Source: an uncultured Chitinophaga sp. (GTDB taxonomy: Bacteria > Bacteroidota > Bacteroidia > Chitinophagales > Chitinophagaceae). Taken from it: 64,000 bases of DNA. The stretch is taken from assembly GCF_902168175.1 (NCBI RefSeq), contig NZ_CABHOU010000108.1, positions 1 through 64,000 on the forward strand. The letters run 5' to 3'. Positions 49,672-57,892 of the stretch are shown piece after piece (position 1 is the stretch's first letter; every line of letters begins with the position of its first letter). The translations under genes were made by a program, and so were the position numbers. Below the pieces are notes generated by a model. It made no database searches, was not told the origin of the DNA, and worked only from the letters and a program-made list of their open reading frames with translations.

Positions 49672-50952
49672 ATGCAATTGGGAAAAGGGAATCAAATAAC
49701 ACAAGGTGCTAATAAACAACCTGTTAAGAAGAAACAGGGTAAATCGCTGGCCGGTCGCGCAAATGCCTGGCTGCACCTCTGGCTGGGGCTGGTAAGCGGT
49801 ATCATCGTATTTATCGTGAGCGTTACGGGCTGTATTTACGCCTTCCAGCGTGAAATCACCAATGTTACGCAGCCCTACCAGTTCGTAGAAGTGCAGGATA
49901 AACCTTACATGGCGCCTTCTGAATTAAAGGCGCTGGCCACCAAATATGCCTTTGGTGAAAAGGGTGAAACAGAGAAACAGCGCATTACCGGCGTGGCCTA
50001 TGGTCCGGGTAAAGCAGCAGTGCTGAACTACGGCAACCGTAAAGACGGCTTCTTCGCCCTTTACCTCAATCCTTACACCGGCCAATTGCTGGGCAAAAAA
50101 GATTTTAACAAAGACTTCTTCGCCTTTATACTAAAAGGCCACTTTTACCTCTGGCTGCCTGCTGAAATCGGGCACGTGGTAGTGGCCAGCGCCATTCTCA
50201 TTTTCGTGATCCTGCTCATTACCGGTTTGGTAATGTGGTGGCCTAAGAACCTGAAAAAGGCGAACAGGGAAAAGAGTTTCAAAATTAAGTGGGGTGCCAG
50301 CTTTAAGCGCGTAAACTACGACCTGCACAACGTACTGGGTTTTTACGTAATGCTGCTGGCGCTTGTACTCGCATTAACCGGCCTCGTATGGGGATTTGAA
50401 TGGTTTGCCAAAGGCAGTTACTTCGTTACATCCGGTGGTAAATCAAGGCCCATCGTACGGGAAAAACTGTTTTCGGATACCACCAATATCGTGCATGTTG
50501 CCCAGGCAGAAGATAAAGTGTTTTCGGACATGGCAAAACATTACGCAGGGCAGTACGCTTATCTTTCTGTATCATTCCCCGGTGCAAAGGCCGACCCTAT
50601 AGTGGTTAACTTTAACCCGGATGCGGGTACTTATTACCGCAGACAGTTCCATTACTTCGACCGTTACTCGTTGAAAGAAATGCCTAGCAAGGCGCTATAC
50701 AGTCAGGCGTACGAAAAAGGATCTTTCGCGGACAAGCTGTACCGTATGAACTACGATATTCACGTGGGTGCCATTGGGGGGCTCACCGGTAAGGTAATAG
50801 CATTTTTCGCCTCCCTTATTTGTGCAACGCTGCCCGTAACCGGCTTCCTGGTATGGTGGGGCAGGCGAAAGAAAAAGCCAATCGCCAAAAAGGCGCAGCC
50901 AATGCCTAAAGCAAGGGTTATTCCCGCAGTAAAGGAACCAGCAGTAATTTAA
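49672..50952 (+). CDS. PepSY-associated TM protein (PiuB-like)
   Basis: 426 residues with four to five membrane helices (about 32-56, 165-188, 220-245 and 370-395). WLHLWLGLVSGIIVFIVSVTG is the conserved first helix, NYDLHNVLGFYVMLLALVLA a heme-like His helix, and NYDIHVGAIGGLTGKVIAFF the last conserved helix. Proteins of this type often accompany siderophore receptors and are proposed ferric reductases; no receptor is adjacent here. It ends in a strong terminator. Confidence 0.88.
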   Translation: MQLGKGNQITQGANKQPVKKKQGKSLAGRANAWLHLWLGLVSGIIVFIVSVTGCIYAFQREITNVTQPYQFVEVQDKPYMAPSELKALATKYAFGEKGETEKQRITGVAYGPGKAAVLNYGNRKDGFFALYLNPYTGQLLGKKDFNKDFFAFILKGHFYLWLPAEIGHVVVASAILIFVILLITGLVMWWPKNLKKANREKSFKIKWGASFKRVNYDLHNVLGFYVMLLALVLALTGLVWGFEWFAKGSYFVTSGGKSRPIVREKLFSDTTNIVHVAQAEDKVFSDMAKHYAGQYAYLSVSFPGAKADPIVVNFNPDAGTYYRRQFHYFDRYSLKEMPSKALYSQAYEKGSFADKLYRMNYDIHVGAIGGLTGKVIAFFASLICATLPVTGFLVWWGRRKKKPIAKKAQPMPKARVIPAVKEPAVI

Positions 50953-50973
50953 GCCTTCAGCAATATCAGCGTC

Positions 50974-51020
50974 AAAAAAAGAAACCGGCTGCATCACATG
51001 GTGCAGCCGGTTTCTTTTTT
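50974..51020. terminator. Bidirectional terminator with 13-bp stem
   Basis: GAAACCGGCTGCA (50981-50993) pairs with TGCAGCCGGTTTC (51002-51014); A and T runs on the outer sides extend pairing and give a U-tract on both strands. Confidence 0.88.
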
Positions 51021-51033
51021 ATAATGAATTTGA

Positions 51034-51471
51034 TCAGGAACTCATGAGGGCCGGAAAGGTGTATTGCTTGCGGCTGAATTCGTAAAAACGCCTGCCTGTG
51101 GTAAGGCATTCTTCGAAAGTATTAGGTTTAATGACGTACGAGCTAGCCCCCATCGACATACATTCCCGCATTTGTATCTCGTTAAGTGATGTAGAGAAAA
51201 TAATGATAGGGATGTTTTTGTAGCGGTCGTGCGTTTTCAGGATCTTCAGCGTTTCTGTACCCGATAATTTGGGCATGTTGAGGTCCAGTATTATAAGGTC
51301 TGGCAGCATGGACTCTGGTTCCACCTGCTGCAGATACTCGATAACGCCTGTTCCATCTTCCACAAAAAAGATATTAGAGGAAAGTGCCAGCTCATCAAAT
51401 ACGATCTGCATGATAGAGCGGTCTTCCGGATCATCGTCAGCCAGTAATATTTTAACGTGCTGCTTGTTCAT
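51034..51471 (-). CDS. Single-domain response regulator
   Basis: 145 residues, receiver only. Acidic pocket LLADDDPEDR, phospho-acceptor D63 in LIILDLNMPKLSG, PIIIFSTSLNE and the Lys in YVIKPNTFEE. It resembles the phytochrome-operon regulator in type and size but has no kinase gene beside it, so it is an orphan in this window. The 393-bp region 51472-51864 upstream holds its promoter and nothing else I could recognise apart from an 8-bp hairpin at 51839-51863. Confidence 0.9.
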   Translation of the reverse strand: MNKQHVKILLADDDPEDRSIMQIVFDELALSSNIFFVEDGTGVIEYLQQVEPESMLPDLIILDLNMPKLSGTETLKILKTHDRYKNIPIIIFSTSLNEIQMRECMSMGASSYVIKPNTFEECLTTGRRFYEFSRKQYTFPALMSS

Positions 51472-51864
51472 AAGTACTGTTTATTTTTCTCTGTCTTAAA
51501 CTATCTTAAATGGCGTTCAATTAAAAATATGGGATTTTAAGCAATTGGAAAAAACCTTTGCCGGAATAGGTATATCGGCTAAATTTTAACAGCCCGTTAA
51601 ATATTACATTAACAGTAATGGCTAAAGCTAATTTAAGTCTGCCTTTTTTATCAAATATGTGGTAAATATTTCTTGTTTTAATATGTAATCTGTTATTTAA
51701 AAATAGCTTGTTGCGGGCGTAGTGATTGGTTCATGATATAAGGAATGATGTTGCCTGTAGATATTGTTCCACATATCAGCGCGTACATTCAGGTGTAAAA
51801 ATTTATGCCAATTGCTTATTTACTGGTATGAATATACACGCATAAAGCTTCGGGTTTTATGCGG

Positions 51865-52860
51865 TTAGCTTTTTGGTTTTTTAAGATTGATCTGTACGGG
51901 TTTGTTACGGTCGCAGGTGATGATACCATCCTTTACTTCCAGCTCCGTTAGTTGTATGAGCGTTCTGCGGGAGTTGAACGAATCGTTGGCTGCGCCGTTG
52001 GTTTTGGTGCGGCCTGGGTGAATGAAATAAAACACGTATGCACGGCCTTCGTTTACCAGTACATCAGCATGCCCGCCAATCGCTGCGTCTTCGGCCCCGG
52101 TGCCTGGTTCTTCGAGGATGCGGTTGGGTTGCCGTGTCCAGTTAACCATATCGGAGGAGCTGTAAATACTCATCCCCGCCCAATTGTCTACGATCATCCG
52201 GTACCTGCCCTTCCAGTAAAATACTTTAGGGCCTTCGCCGCGCTGGTCGCTGATAGCCTTGCCTTTGTCCGTCCAGTTGTACAGGTCGGGACTGTCGGCG
52301 TAAAAGATCGATTTACCCGTTGGCTCATCGTTGTACCACATGCGCCAGTTGCCATCGGGCAGGCGACTTACACAGGCATCGAGTACTTTGTTTGACGATA
52401 GCTTAAGTACCGACTGGTAGTGCCAGTTCAGCAGGTCGCTACTGGTAAGGTGTACGATGTTACGTGGATGGCCCCAGTCGTTAAATATACCAGGTACATA
52501 AGTGAGGTACATATGATACGTTCCATTATGTTCCGTCACCTCCGGCGCCCAGAAGGTATAACCACTATCAGGGCGGTAATTGATATTCGCCGTGTCGCGG
52601 TAAGTCCAGTTGCGGCCGTTAACCGATTCGGCAATACCGATGCGTGTACCGTGGCACCAGCTTACACCCTTTGCGTTAGCGTCGCTGGCGCGGCGGTTCG
52701 TATAAAACATAAACCACTTCTTTTCCTTTGCGTTCCAAATGACCACGGGATCGGCTGCACCGTCATAAACCGGATCGCGGTACAAAGGTTTGGGCGCTGT
52801 TTGCTGAGCGTGCAGGCATAAAGGAAACAGGAATACTAAAAGACAGAAGATGTTTTTCAT
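51865..52860 (-). CDS. Secreted GH43-like (beta-propeller) glycoside hydrolase
   Basis: 331 residues with a signal peptide (1-18, cleavage after LHA). The furanosidase-superfamily triad is present: D37 in GAADPVVIW, D161 in VLDACVSRL and E209 in RGEGPKVFYW. FWAPEVTEHNGTYHMYLTYV is the typical second blade. It differs strongly from the GH43 at 15726-16697, so the two are likely of different subfamilies. It is monocistronic. Confidence 0.82.
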   Translation of the reverse strand: MKNIFCLLVFLFPLCLHAQQTAPKPLYRDPVYDGAADPVVIWNAKEKKWFMFYTNRRASDANAKGVSWCHGTRIGIAESVNGRNWTYRDTANINYRPDSGYTFWAPEVTEHNGTYHMYLTYVPGIFNDWGHPRNIVHLTSSDLLNWHYQSVLKLSSNKVLDACVSRLPDGNWRMWYNDEPTGKSIFYADSPDLYNWTDKGKAISDQRGEGPKVFYWKGRYRMIVDNWAGMSIYSSSDMVNWTRQPNRILEEPGTGAEDAAIGGHADVLVNEGRAYVFYFIHPGRTKTNGAANDSFNSRRTLIQLTELEVKDGIITCDRNKPVQINLKKPKS

Positions 52861-52903
52861 AACGTTGCTGTTCGGAAGGGTAAAATAAACATTTAAACCG
52901 GGA

Positions 52904-52969
52904 GGAAAAAAGAAAGGGCGGTAAGAATACCACCCTCAGTTATTTTAACCATATCCTATGAAAAACCGA
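52904..52969 (-). ncRNA. Candidate small RNA, copy 6 of 7
   Basis: Promoter TATCTTTG at 52979-52972; body identical to the consensus except GCATCGG at the 5' end; hairpin 52935-52916 with one C-to-U change that keeps pairing as G-U. It ends CCCTTTCTTTTTT. Confidence 0.65.
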
Positions 52970-53088
52970 TGCAAAGATAGGCAGGTATGCCACAATGCAA
53001 AGGCCCGTTTCGTGAACGCATATTTTTACTTGGTGAATGACGGAAATACAGTGTTGTTAACAGAAATTTAACCAGTGGGGGAGGGGTA

Positions 53089-53157
53089 GGACAAAAGAAA
53101 AGGGCGGTAAGAATACCGCCCTCAAATAATTTTAACCATATCTTATGAAAAACCTAA
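53089..53157 (-). ncRNA. Candidate small RNA, copy 7 of 7
   Basis: Promoter TATATTTG at 53167-53160; body with changes CATAAGATATGG and AAAATTATTTGA; hairpin 53121-53102 intact. The changes put a stop early in the short frame that begins ATGGTTAAA, arguing against a coding role. Confidence 0.6.
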
Positions 53158-53354
53158 TGCAAATATACCCCGGTGGTTTTGCACCGCATATTGCCAGTTC
53201 GTGAACGCATTGTTTTTGTTGGTAAACGTAGCAATTTGACAGATGTTAACACCTCATTAACGAACTTTTCGGAGCTTGTAAACCGGCTACTGGTGCGTAT
53301 CCGTCTGTAAATGACCAGATTGTATTATATTGAGCATACCAAACCACTTTACCG

Positions 53355-54065
53355 ATGAGCGCTGTTGCTTCCATCCTTAGCGAACTGGAGAAAATGGGCA
53401 CCGCCCAAACGAAGAAAACCTGGCTAAACCACGGAGCCCGGGAACCCATTTACGGGGTAAAGGTGCAGGATATGAAAACGATCCAGAAAAGGATTAAAAA
53501 AGATTATTTACTATCGCTGGATCTTTACCGCAGTGGGGTGGGCGACGCCATGTACCTGGCCGGTCTTATCTCTGACCCGATGAAAATGACTAAGGAGGAT
53601 TTGCAGGAATGGGCCGATCAGGCTTCCTGGGCGATGGTCAGCGAATACACCGTGCCCTGGGCAGCTTCCGAAAGCCGTTTTGGAAGAGAGCTGGCCTTAA
53701 CATGGATAGATGACGCAGATCCCCGTTTAAGGGCGACCGGCTGGAACACCTACGCTGCCGTGTTATCCCTGAAAAAAGATGAGGAACTGGATATCAAAGA
53801 AATCGAATCCCTCCTTAACCGGATCATAAAGGAAATACACGGTGAAGAAGAGCGGGTAAAGTACACGATGAATAACTTCGTTATAGCCACCGGAACATAT
53901 GTGGCACCATTGCTCGCAAAGGCTAAGGCTACCGCTGTTAAAATGGGCGTTGTAACCGTTGATATGGGCAACACTGAATGTAAGGTGCCCGGCGCCCTGC
54001 CCTATATAGAAAAGGCCGAGGCGGCGGGAAAGGTGGGGAAGAAAAAGAAAACCGTGTTTTGTTAA
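53355..54065 (+). CDS. AlkD-like DNA alkylation repair protein
   Basis: 236 residues, HEAT-like helical repeats of the DNA glycosylase AlkD family. LNHGAREPIYGVKVQDMKTI, YLAGLISDPMKMTKEDLQEW and TYVAPLLAKAKATAVKMG are typical of the Bacteroidota AlkD group. It would remove alkylated bases without base flipping, by family knowledge. A basic tail KKKK ends it. Two sRNA copies lie in the 494 bp upstream. It faces the esterase gene 2 bp apart. Confidence 0.88.
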   Translation: MSAVASILSELEKMGTAQTKKTWLNHGAREPIYGVKVQDMKTIQKRIKKDYLLSLDLYRSGVGDAMYLAGLISDPMKMTKEDLQEWADQASWAMVSEYTVPWAASESRFGRELALTWIDDADPRLRATGWNTYAAVLSLKKDEELDIKEIESLLNRIIKEIHGEEERVKYTMNNFVIATGTYVAPLLAKAKATAVKMGVVTVDMGNTECKVPGALPYIEKAEAAGKVGKKKKTVFC

Positions 54066-54067
54066 CC

Positions 54068-54814
54068 TTACCGCTTTACCACCCTGTCTGCCAGTTCAAG
54101 GTGTAATTCCTTTATTTCCTTCAATACGATTTGTGCCACCAGTCTAGCTCCCAGTTCGGAGAAGTGTGTATTATCGTCCTTACCACCGGGGTAATTAGGA
54201 TGTTCGCCCGCTTTAAGCTGCAGGAACAGCAGTTTAGACGTTTCTTCGCCCATTTGCCGGTACAGTTCGCGGCTTTTGGTATCGAGGTCGATAAGCGGCA
54301 CCTTTTCCTTTGCGGCCACTTCCAGTACATAAGGCGTGTAATCGTGCGTTTCGGGCACAATGCCGGTACTGTCGAACCTTCTGCGGCTAACAGGTGTTAA
54401 AAGTACAGGAATGGCTTTTTTAGCCCTCGTTTCGCGAATAAAGCGGGAAAGATTGGCTTTGTACTGCTCGGGCGTAGTGAAGCTTTTTTTCGTCACAACT
54501 TCATCGTTATGACCAAACTGTATCAATACATAATCGCCCTCCTGAAGCTCTTTCTCAATTTTCTCCCATAACCCCTCGGTAATAAAAGTGCCGGTACTGC
54601 GGCCATTCTTCGCACGGTTGTCGACTGTAACGGTAGAATCAAAGAACCAGGCAAAGGGCATACCCCAACCAGTTTCGGGGTAATACTTCGTTTCTTTTAT
54701 CGAAATGGTAGAATCACCCGCCAGGTACACTTTTATTTTCTTTTTTGGAATGATAAATGATGAGAACAAGAGGACTAAGCCCGAAAGCCATAAAGCGGCC
54801 ACCTTTTTTTTCAT
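54068..54814 (-). CDS. SGNH esterase, rhamnogalacturonan acetylesterase-like
   Basis: 248 residues with an N-terminal signal or anchor (about 5-21). Block I is YLAGDSTIS (catalytic Ser36), block II has NRAKNGRST, block III is YVLIQFGHNDEV, and block V is NTHFSELGA with the catalytic His. This order matches carbohydrate esterase family 12, which removes acetyl groups from pectin side chains. It would act outside the cytoplasm; no other pectin genes adjoin. Confidence 0.88.
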   Translation of the reverse strand: MKKKVAALWLSGLVLLFSSFIIPKKKIKVYLAGDSTISIKETKYYPETGWGMPFAWFFDSTVTVDNRAKNGRSTGTFITEGLWEKIEKELQEGDYVLIQFGHNDEVVTKKSFTTPEQYKANLSRFIRETRAKKAIPVLLTPVSRRRFDSTGIVPETHDYTPYVLEVAAKEKVPLIDLDTKSRELYRQMGEETSKLLFLQLKAGEHPNYPGGKDDNTHFSELGARLVAQIVLKEIKELHLELADRVVKR

Positions 54815-54953
54815 GGATAACGTGAATGATTAGGCGATCAAATTAGCGCTTTACCGCAATTATCTCATTCAATTTTACGCAAACGATGCCGGAGGGTTGC
54901 ATTTGAGCGTATGGTATTTAATACATTAATTGTTGACTACAAATATCCTACTG

Positions 54954-55466
54954 ATGAAAAGAACCATTTTGCCCCTTGTGGCCTTTGTATGCCTGTTGTT
55001 TGCGGCCAGTAAGGCCAGCGCACAGTTGAAGCGTTTTAGTATCGGTCCGTACGTAGAAGCAGGTTTCCCAACGGGCGACTTCAGCGAAACCCACAAAACG
55101 GGGATCGGTGCGGGCCTTACGGCCGACATTAAATTGCTGGCAGGATTTACCGCCACCGGTTCGGTGGGGTACATGCACTTCTCCGGGAAGACTTTTGAAA
55201 CCACTGAAGGCGCTGAGGCAGAATATGCGAACTTTTCTGCCATTCCGGTAAGGGTAGGGCTTAAATACAAGCTGGTATCTGTGCTGTATGCCAAACTAGA
55301 AGCCGGTTCCGCAAACTTTACAGGTGATAATAACGGCGCAGCATTTATACTGTCGCCCGGTATCGGTGTCAGGCTGCTGATGTTCGACATCCAGGGGAAA
55401 TATGAGGCCTGGTTTAAAGATGGTACCTCCGGCTTCCTGGGCTTACGTGCCAGCCTGAACTTCTGA
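54954..55466 (+). CDS. Outer-membrane beta-barrel protein
   Basis: 170 residues with a signal peptide (MKRTILPLVAFVCLLFAASKASA), followed by alternating beta strands (GPYVEAGFPTGDF, GAGLTADIKLLAGFTATGSV, VGLKYKLVSVLYAKLEAGSA) and a C-terminal FLGLRASLNF with the terminal Phe typical of outer-membrane barrels. Eight-stranded size. Function unknown. Confidence 0.8.
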   Translation: MKRTILPLVAFVCLLFAASKASAQLKRFSIGPYVEAGFPTGDFSETHKTGIGAGLTADIKLLAGFTATGSVGYMHFSGKTFETTEGAEAEYANFSAIPVRVGLKYKLVSVLYAKLEAGSANFTGDNNGAAFILSPGIGVRLLMFDIQGKYEAWFKDGTSGFLGLRASLNF

Positions 55467-55593
55467 TATTAACTAAAACCATATTATCTGTTCCCTGCGC
55501 GGCCTGGCTGTTGCAGGGAATTTATTTTGGTGTATTTCAGCGTGTATACATAGTTATTGTGTACGTTGGCGCAATACGCACATTGTGTATTTG

Positions 55594-55923
55594 CTACGTA
55601 GTAGCAGCAGTTCTCGTTCTCACTCTTTTTACTACCTGTGTTTCTACCATCAGGTACATCAGATGTTCAACCGGCATTGGATAGCGCTTTTCGTCCAGCA
55701 TCGTCAGTTCATGGTACATGCCAAAACGTTGCAGGGTTGGTGCTATCTTTTCATTGCGGTATTGTTCTTCGTCCGGTGTGCCCAGCAGCAGTGAGGAGAA
55801 GTCCTCGTTCACTCCGTGGATCTGCAATACAACGAAAAACGGCCTTAAATCCGCACCCGGCAAAAAGTGTGATGATGGGAACCTTAAATAGATCTTTTTT
55901 TCCGTCACGTTTGTGTAGGTCAT
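55594..55923 (-). CDS. Hypothetical protein
   Basis: 109 residues, no signal peptide. YLRFPSSHFLPGADLRPFFV and VLQIHGVNEDFSSLLLGTPDEEQY look like real protein sequence, but the start of the Arg/Thr-rich C-terminus (VVKRVRTRTAATT) is weak. No family recognised and no promoter found. Confidence 0.45.
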   Translation of the reverse strand: MTYTNVTEKKIYLRFPSSHFLPGADLRPFFVVLQIHGVNEDFSSLLLGTPDEEQYRNEKIAPTLQRFGMYHELTMLDEKRYPMPVEHLMYLMVETQVVKRVRTRTAATT

Positions 55924-56115
55924 ATCTCGCGGGATTTACGCCCTTTCGTTTGTTAGGTTAGTGATTGTTGTTTCTTTAGAACAGCATAATTAAATAAAAA
56001 GTTCATGACTTTATCCTAATGGTTCGTTATTACGTTGCGCGTTTTTACCGCAGTGGTAAGTAGTTGTAATTGATAGCGTTATGGCTGCGCTGGGGGTGCA
56101 GTCATATTAAATAAA

Positions 56116-56143
56116 AAAACGGCCCCCAAAAGGGGACCGTTTT
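56116..56143 (-). terminator. Terminator of the SusCD operon
   Basis: Twelve-bp stem (one G-U on the minus strand), 4-nt loop, followed by TTTTTTTATTT on the minus strand. Confidence 0.8.
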
Positions 56144-56173
56144 CTCATAAACTGGTTTAGGTTATTACTATTC

Positions 56174-57874
56174 TTACTGTTCCCAACCGGTATTTTGGAT
56201 CAGTTCTTTACCATTTGTTTTATAAAGTGTGATCTGGTCCAGCGGTAATGGGTTCAGATAAAGTCGGTCGTTCGTGAATGGTCTCGCAGTTTCCACCTTT
56301 GGTGCGGGGATGATATAACCTTCGGCGCCGTTAGTAAGCGTAACATCCGTAGTTGGGAAGTCGGCCTTTTTGATCCATGCGCCGCGGTTGATATCCGTAT
56401 TTACCTGGGTATCGGTATAGCCCAGTTTTTTCCAGCGTTTCAGGTCGATAAGGCGATTTCCTTCGAACATCATCTCTACACGGCGTTCACGGCGTATTTC
56501 CCACAACATGGATGATACAGTTTGGTCGCGTGCCGGGTCGTCATAATTAACTCCGTTAACAGCAGGCAGGCCACCTATAATTTGCAGGTTAGGCATACCC
56601 ACACCGGTTCTCTTACGCAGCAGGTTAATAGATTTATCGAGGTCGGCCTGTGTAAGCGTACCCAGTTCCATTACAGCTTCAGCATAGTTAAGCAATACTT
56701 CGCCATAACGGATGATAGGAGCATCAGTTTGGTTGAGTGCGTTGTTGCCTTCAGCTACGTCCTTAACGGCATCGTTCAGGAACTTTTGGCTTGAATAACC
56801 GCTGGTGCTGTAGTTGGACGCAACTTTAATAACACGGTATTGTTTTACGAAAGTAGCAGACAGGCGGCCATCACGGTCTGTAAATACATCTGCAACAGTT
56901 TTGTCGCCTTTGTATTTAGGAGAAATCGCGACTGGTAAACCATCATTGGCGAGGTAAGATTCAATCGCGTTCTTGGAAGCGCCGGTTTGTGGTTCTTTGT
57001 TATTATAACTCATCAACGCATGTGTAATCTGGTTGGTTTCGTATTTCCTGAATAACAGCACCTCTTTAGATGCTGCGAGTGTCATGGAACTAAACACCGA
57101 ACGATATTCTTCATTAACGTTGTAAGCACCGGTTGCCATTACTGCTTCTGCGGCAGTTTTAGCAGCGTTCAGGTATTCGGTAGACTTGCCTGCGTTGAGG
57201 CCATGGTATTTATACCAGGTGCCTTCGTGCAGCATAATGCGCGACATATAGGCATTTACTACGGCCCTGTTTACTATCAGTCCTGTTTCGCCTGTACCAG
57301 TAGCGTCATTGATCCTCACATTCGCCGCAGCATAGGTAAGGTCGGCCAGGATGCTGTCTACCACCATTGTACGTGGGTCGCGTGATTTGTAAAGTTGATC
57401 AAAATCGGTTTCCGTCAGCGGTTCGCTGTACCAGGGTACATCACCGAACTGACGTACCAGCTCGGAATATTCCATGGCGCGGAAGAAGCGTGCTATACCC
57501 AGCCAGTGATTGGTGGCTTCTGCAGGCATTGGTACACGTTTGATCCTGTCGATAAAGAGATTGATGTTGCGCACGTTTGTAAAGCTCCAGCCGCCACCGC
57601 TGTTAGGTGATTGTTTGGTGAAAGCTGTTGGCGTCGTAGGTGCAAAATCGTCGTTAAGGCTCTGGATCGAGAAGTAAGTACCCCAGGTATTGCCGCTTCC
57701 ATATCCTGCAAAATAGGTTGGGTAGAAGCGCCATGAGTAGATGCGTACGTTACGCTCCGTGGTCCAGTAGGTAAGGTCAGAAAGGTCATCCAGCGGTGGA
57801 CGCGTGATGAAGTCTTTTTTACACCCGGTAATTGCCAGGGCGGCCAGAGAAAGTATATAGAGTATTTTTTTCAT
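56174..57874 (-). CDS. SusD/RagB family glycan-binding lipoprotein
   Basis: 566 residues with a lipobox (MKKILYILSLAALAITGC). N-terminal half DLSDLTYWTTERNVRIYSWR; TPR-like helical core; a C-terminal block FEGNRLIDLKRWKK and PAPKVETARPFTNDRLYLNP typical of SusD. It sits on the outer leaflet over the SusC barrel and captures the substrate. It starts 18 nt after susC's stop. Confidence 0.95.
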   Translation of the reverse strand: MKKILYILSLAALAITGCKKDFITRPPLDDLSDLTYWTTERNVRIYSWRFYPTYFAGYGSGNTWGTYFSIQSLNDDFAPTTPTAFTKQSPNSGGGWSFTNVRNINLFIDRIKRVPMPAEATNHWLGIARFFRAMEYSELVRQFGDVPWYSEPLTETDFDQLYKSRDPRTMVVDSILADLTYAAANVRINDATGTGETGLIVNRAVVNAYMSRIMLHEGTWYKYHGLNAGKSTEYLNAAKTAAEAVMATGAYNVNEEYRSVFSSMTLAASKEVLLFRKYETNQITHALMSYNNKEPQTGASKNAIESYLANDGLPVAISPKYKGDKTVADVFTDRDGRLSATFVKQYRVIKVASNYSTSGYSSQKFLNDAVKDVAEGNNALNQTDAPIIRYGEVLLNYAEAVMELGTLTQADLDKSINLLRKRTGVGMPNLQIIGGLPAVNGVNYDDPARDQTVSSMLWEIRRERRVEMMFEGNRLIDLKRWKKLGYTDTQVNTDINRGAWIKKADFPTTDVTLTNGAEGYIIPAPKVETARPFTNDRLYLNPLPLDQITLYKTNGKELIQNTGWEQ

Positions 57875-57892
57875 TGTAGCTCGCTTTAATGT

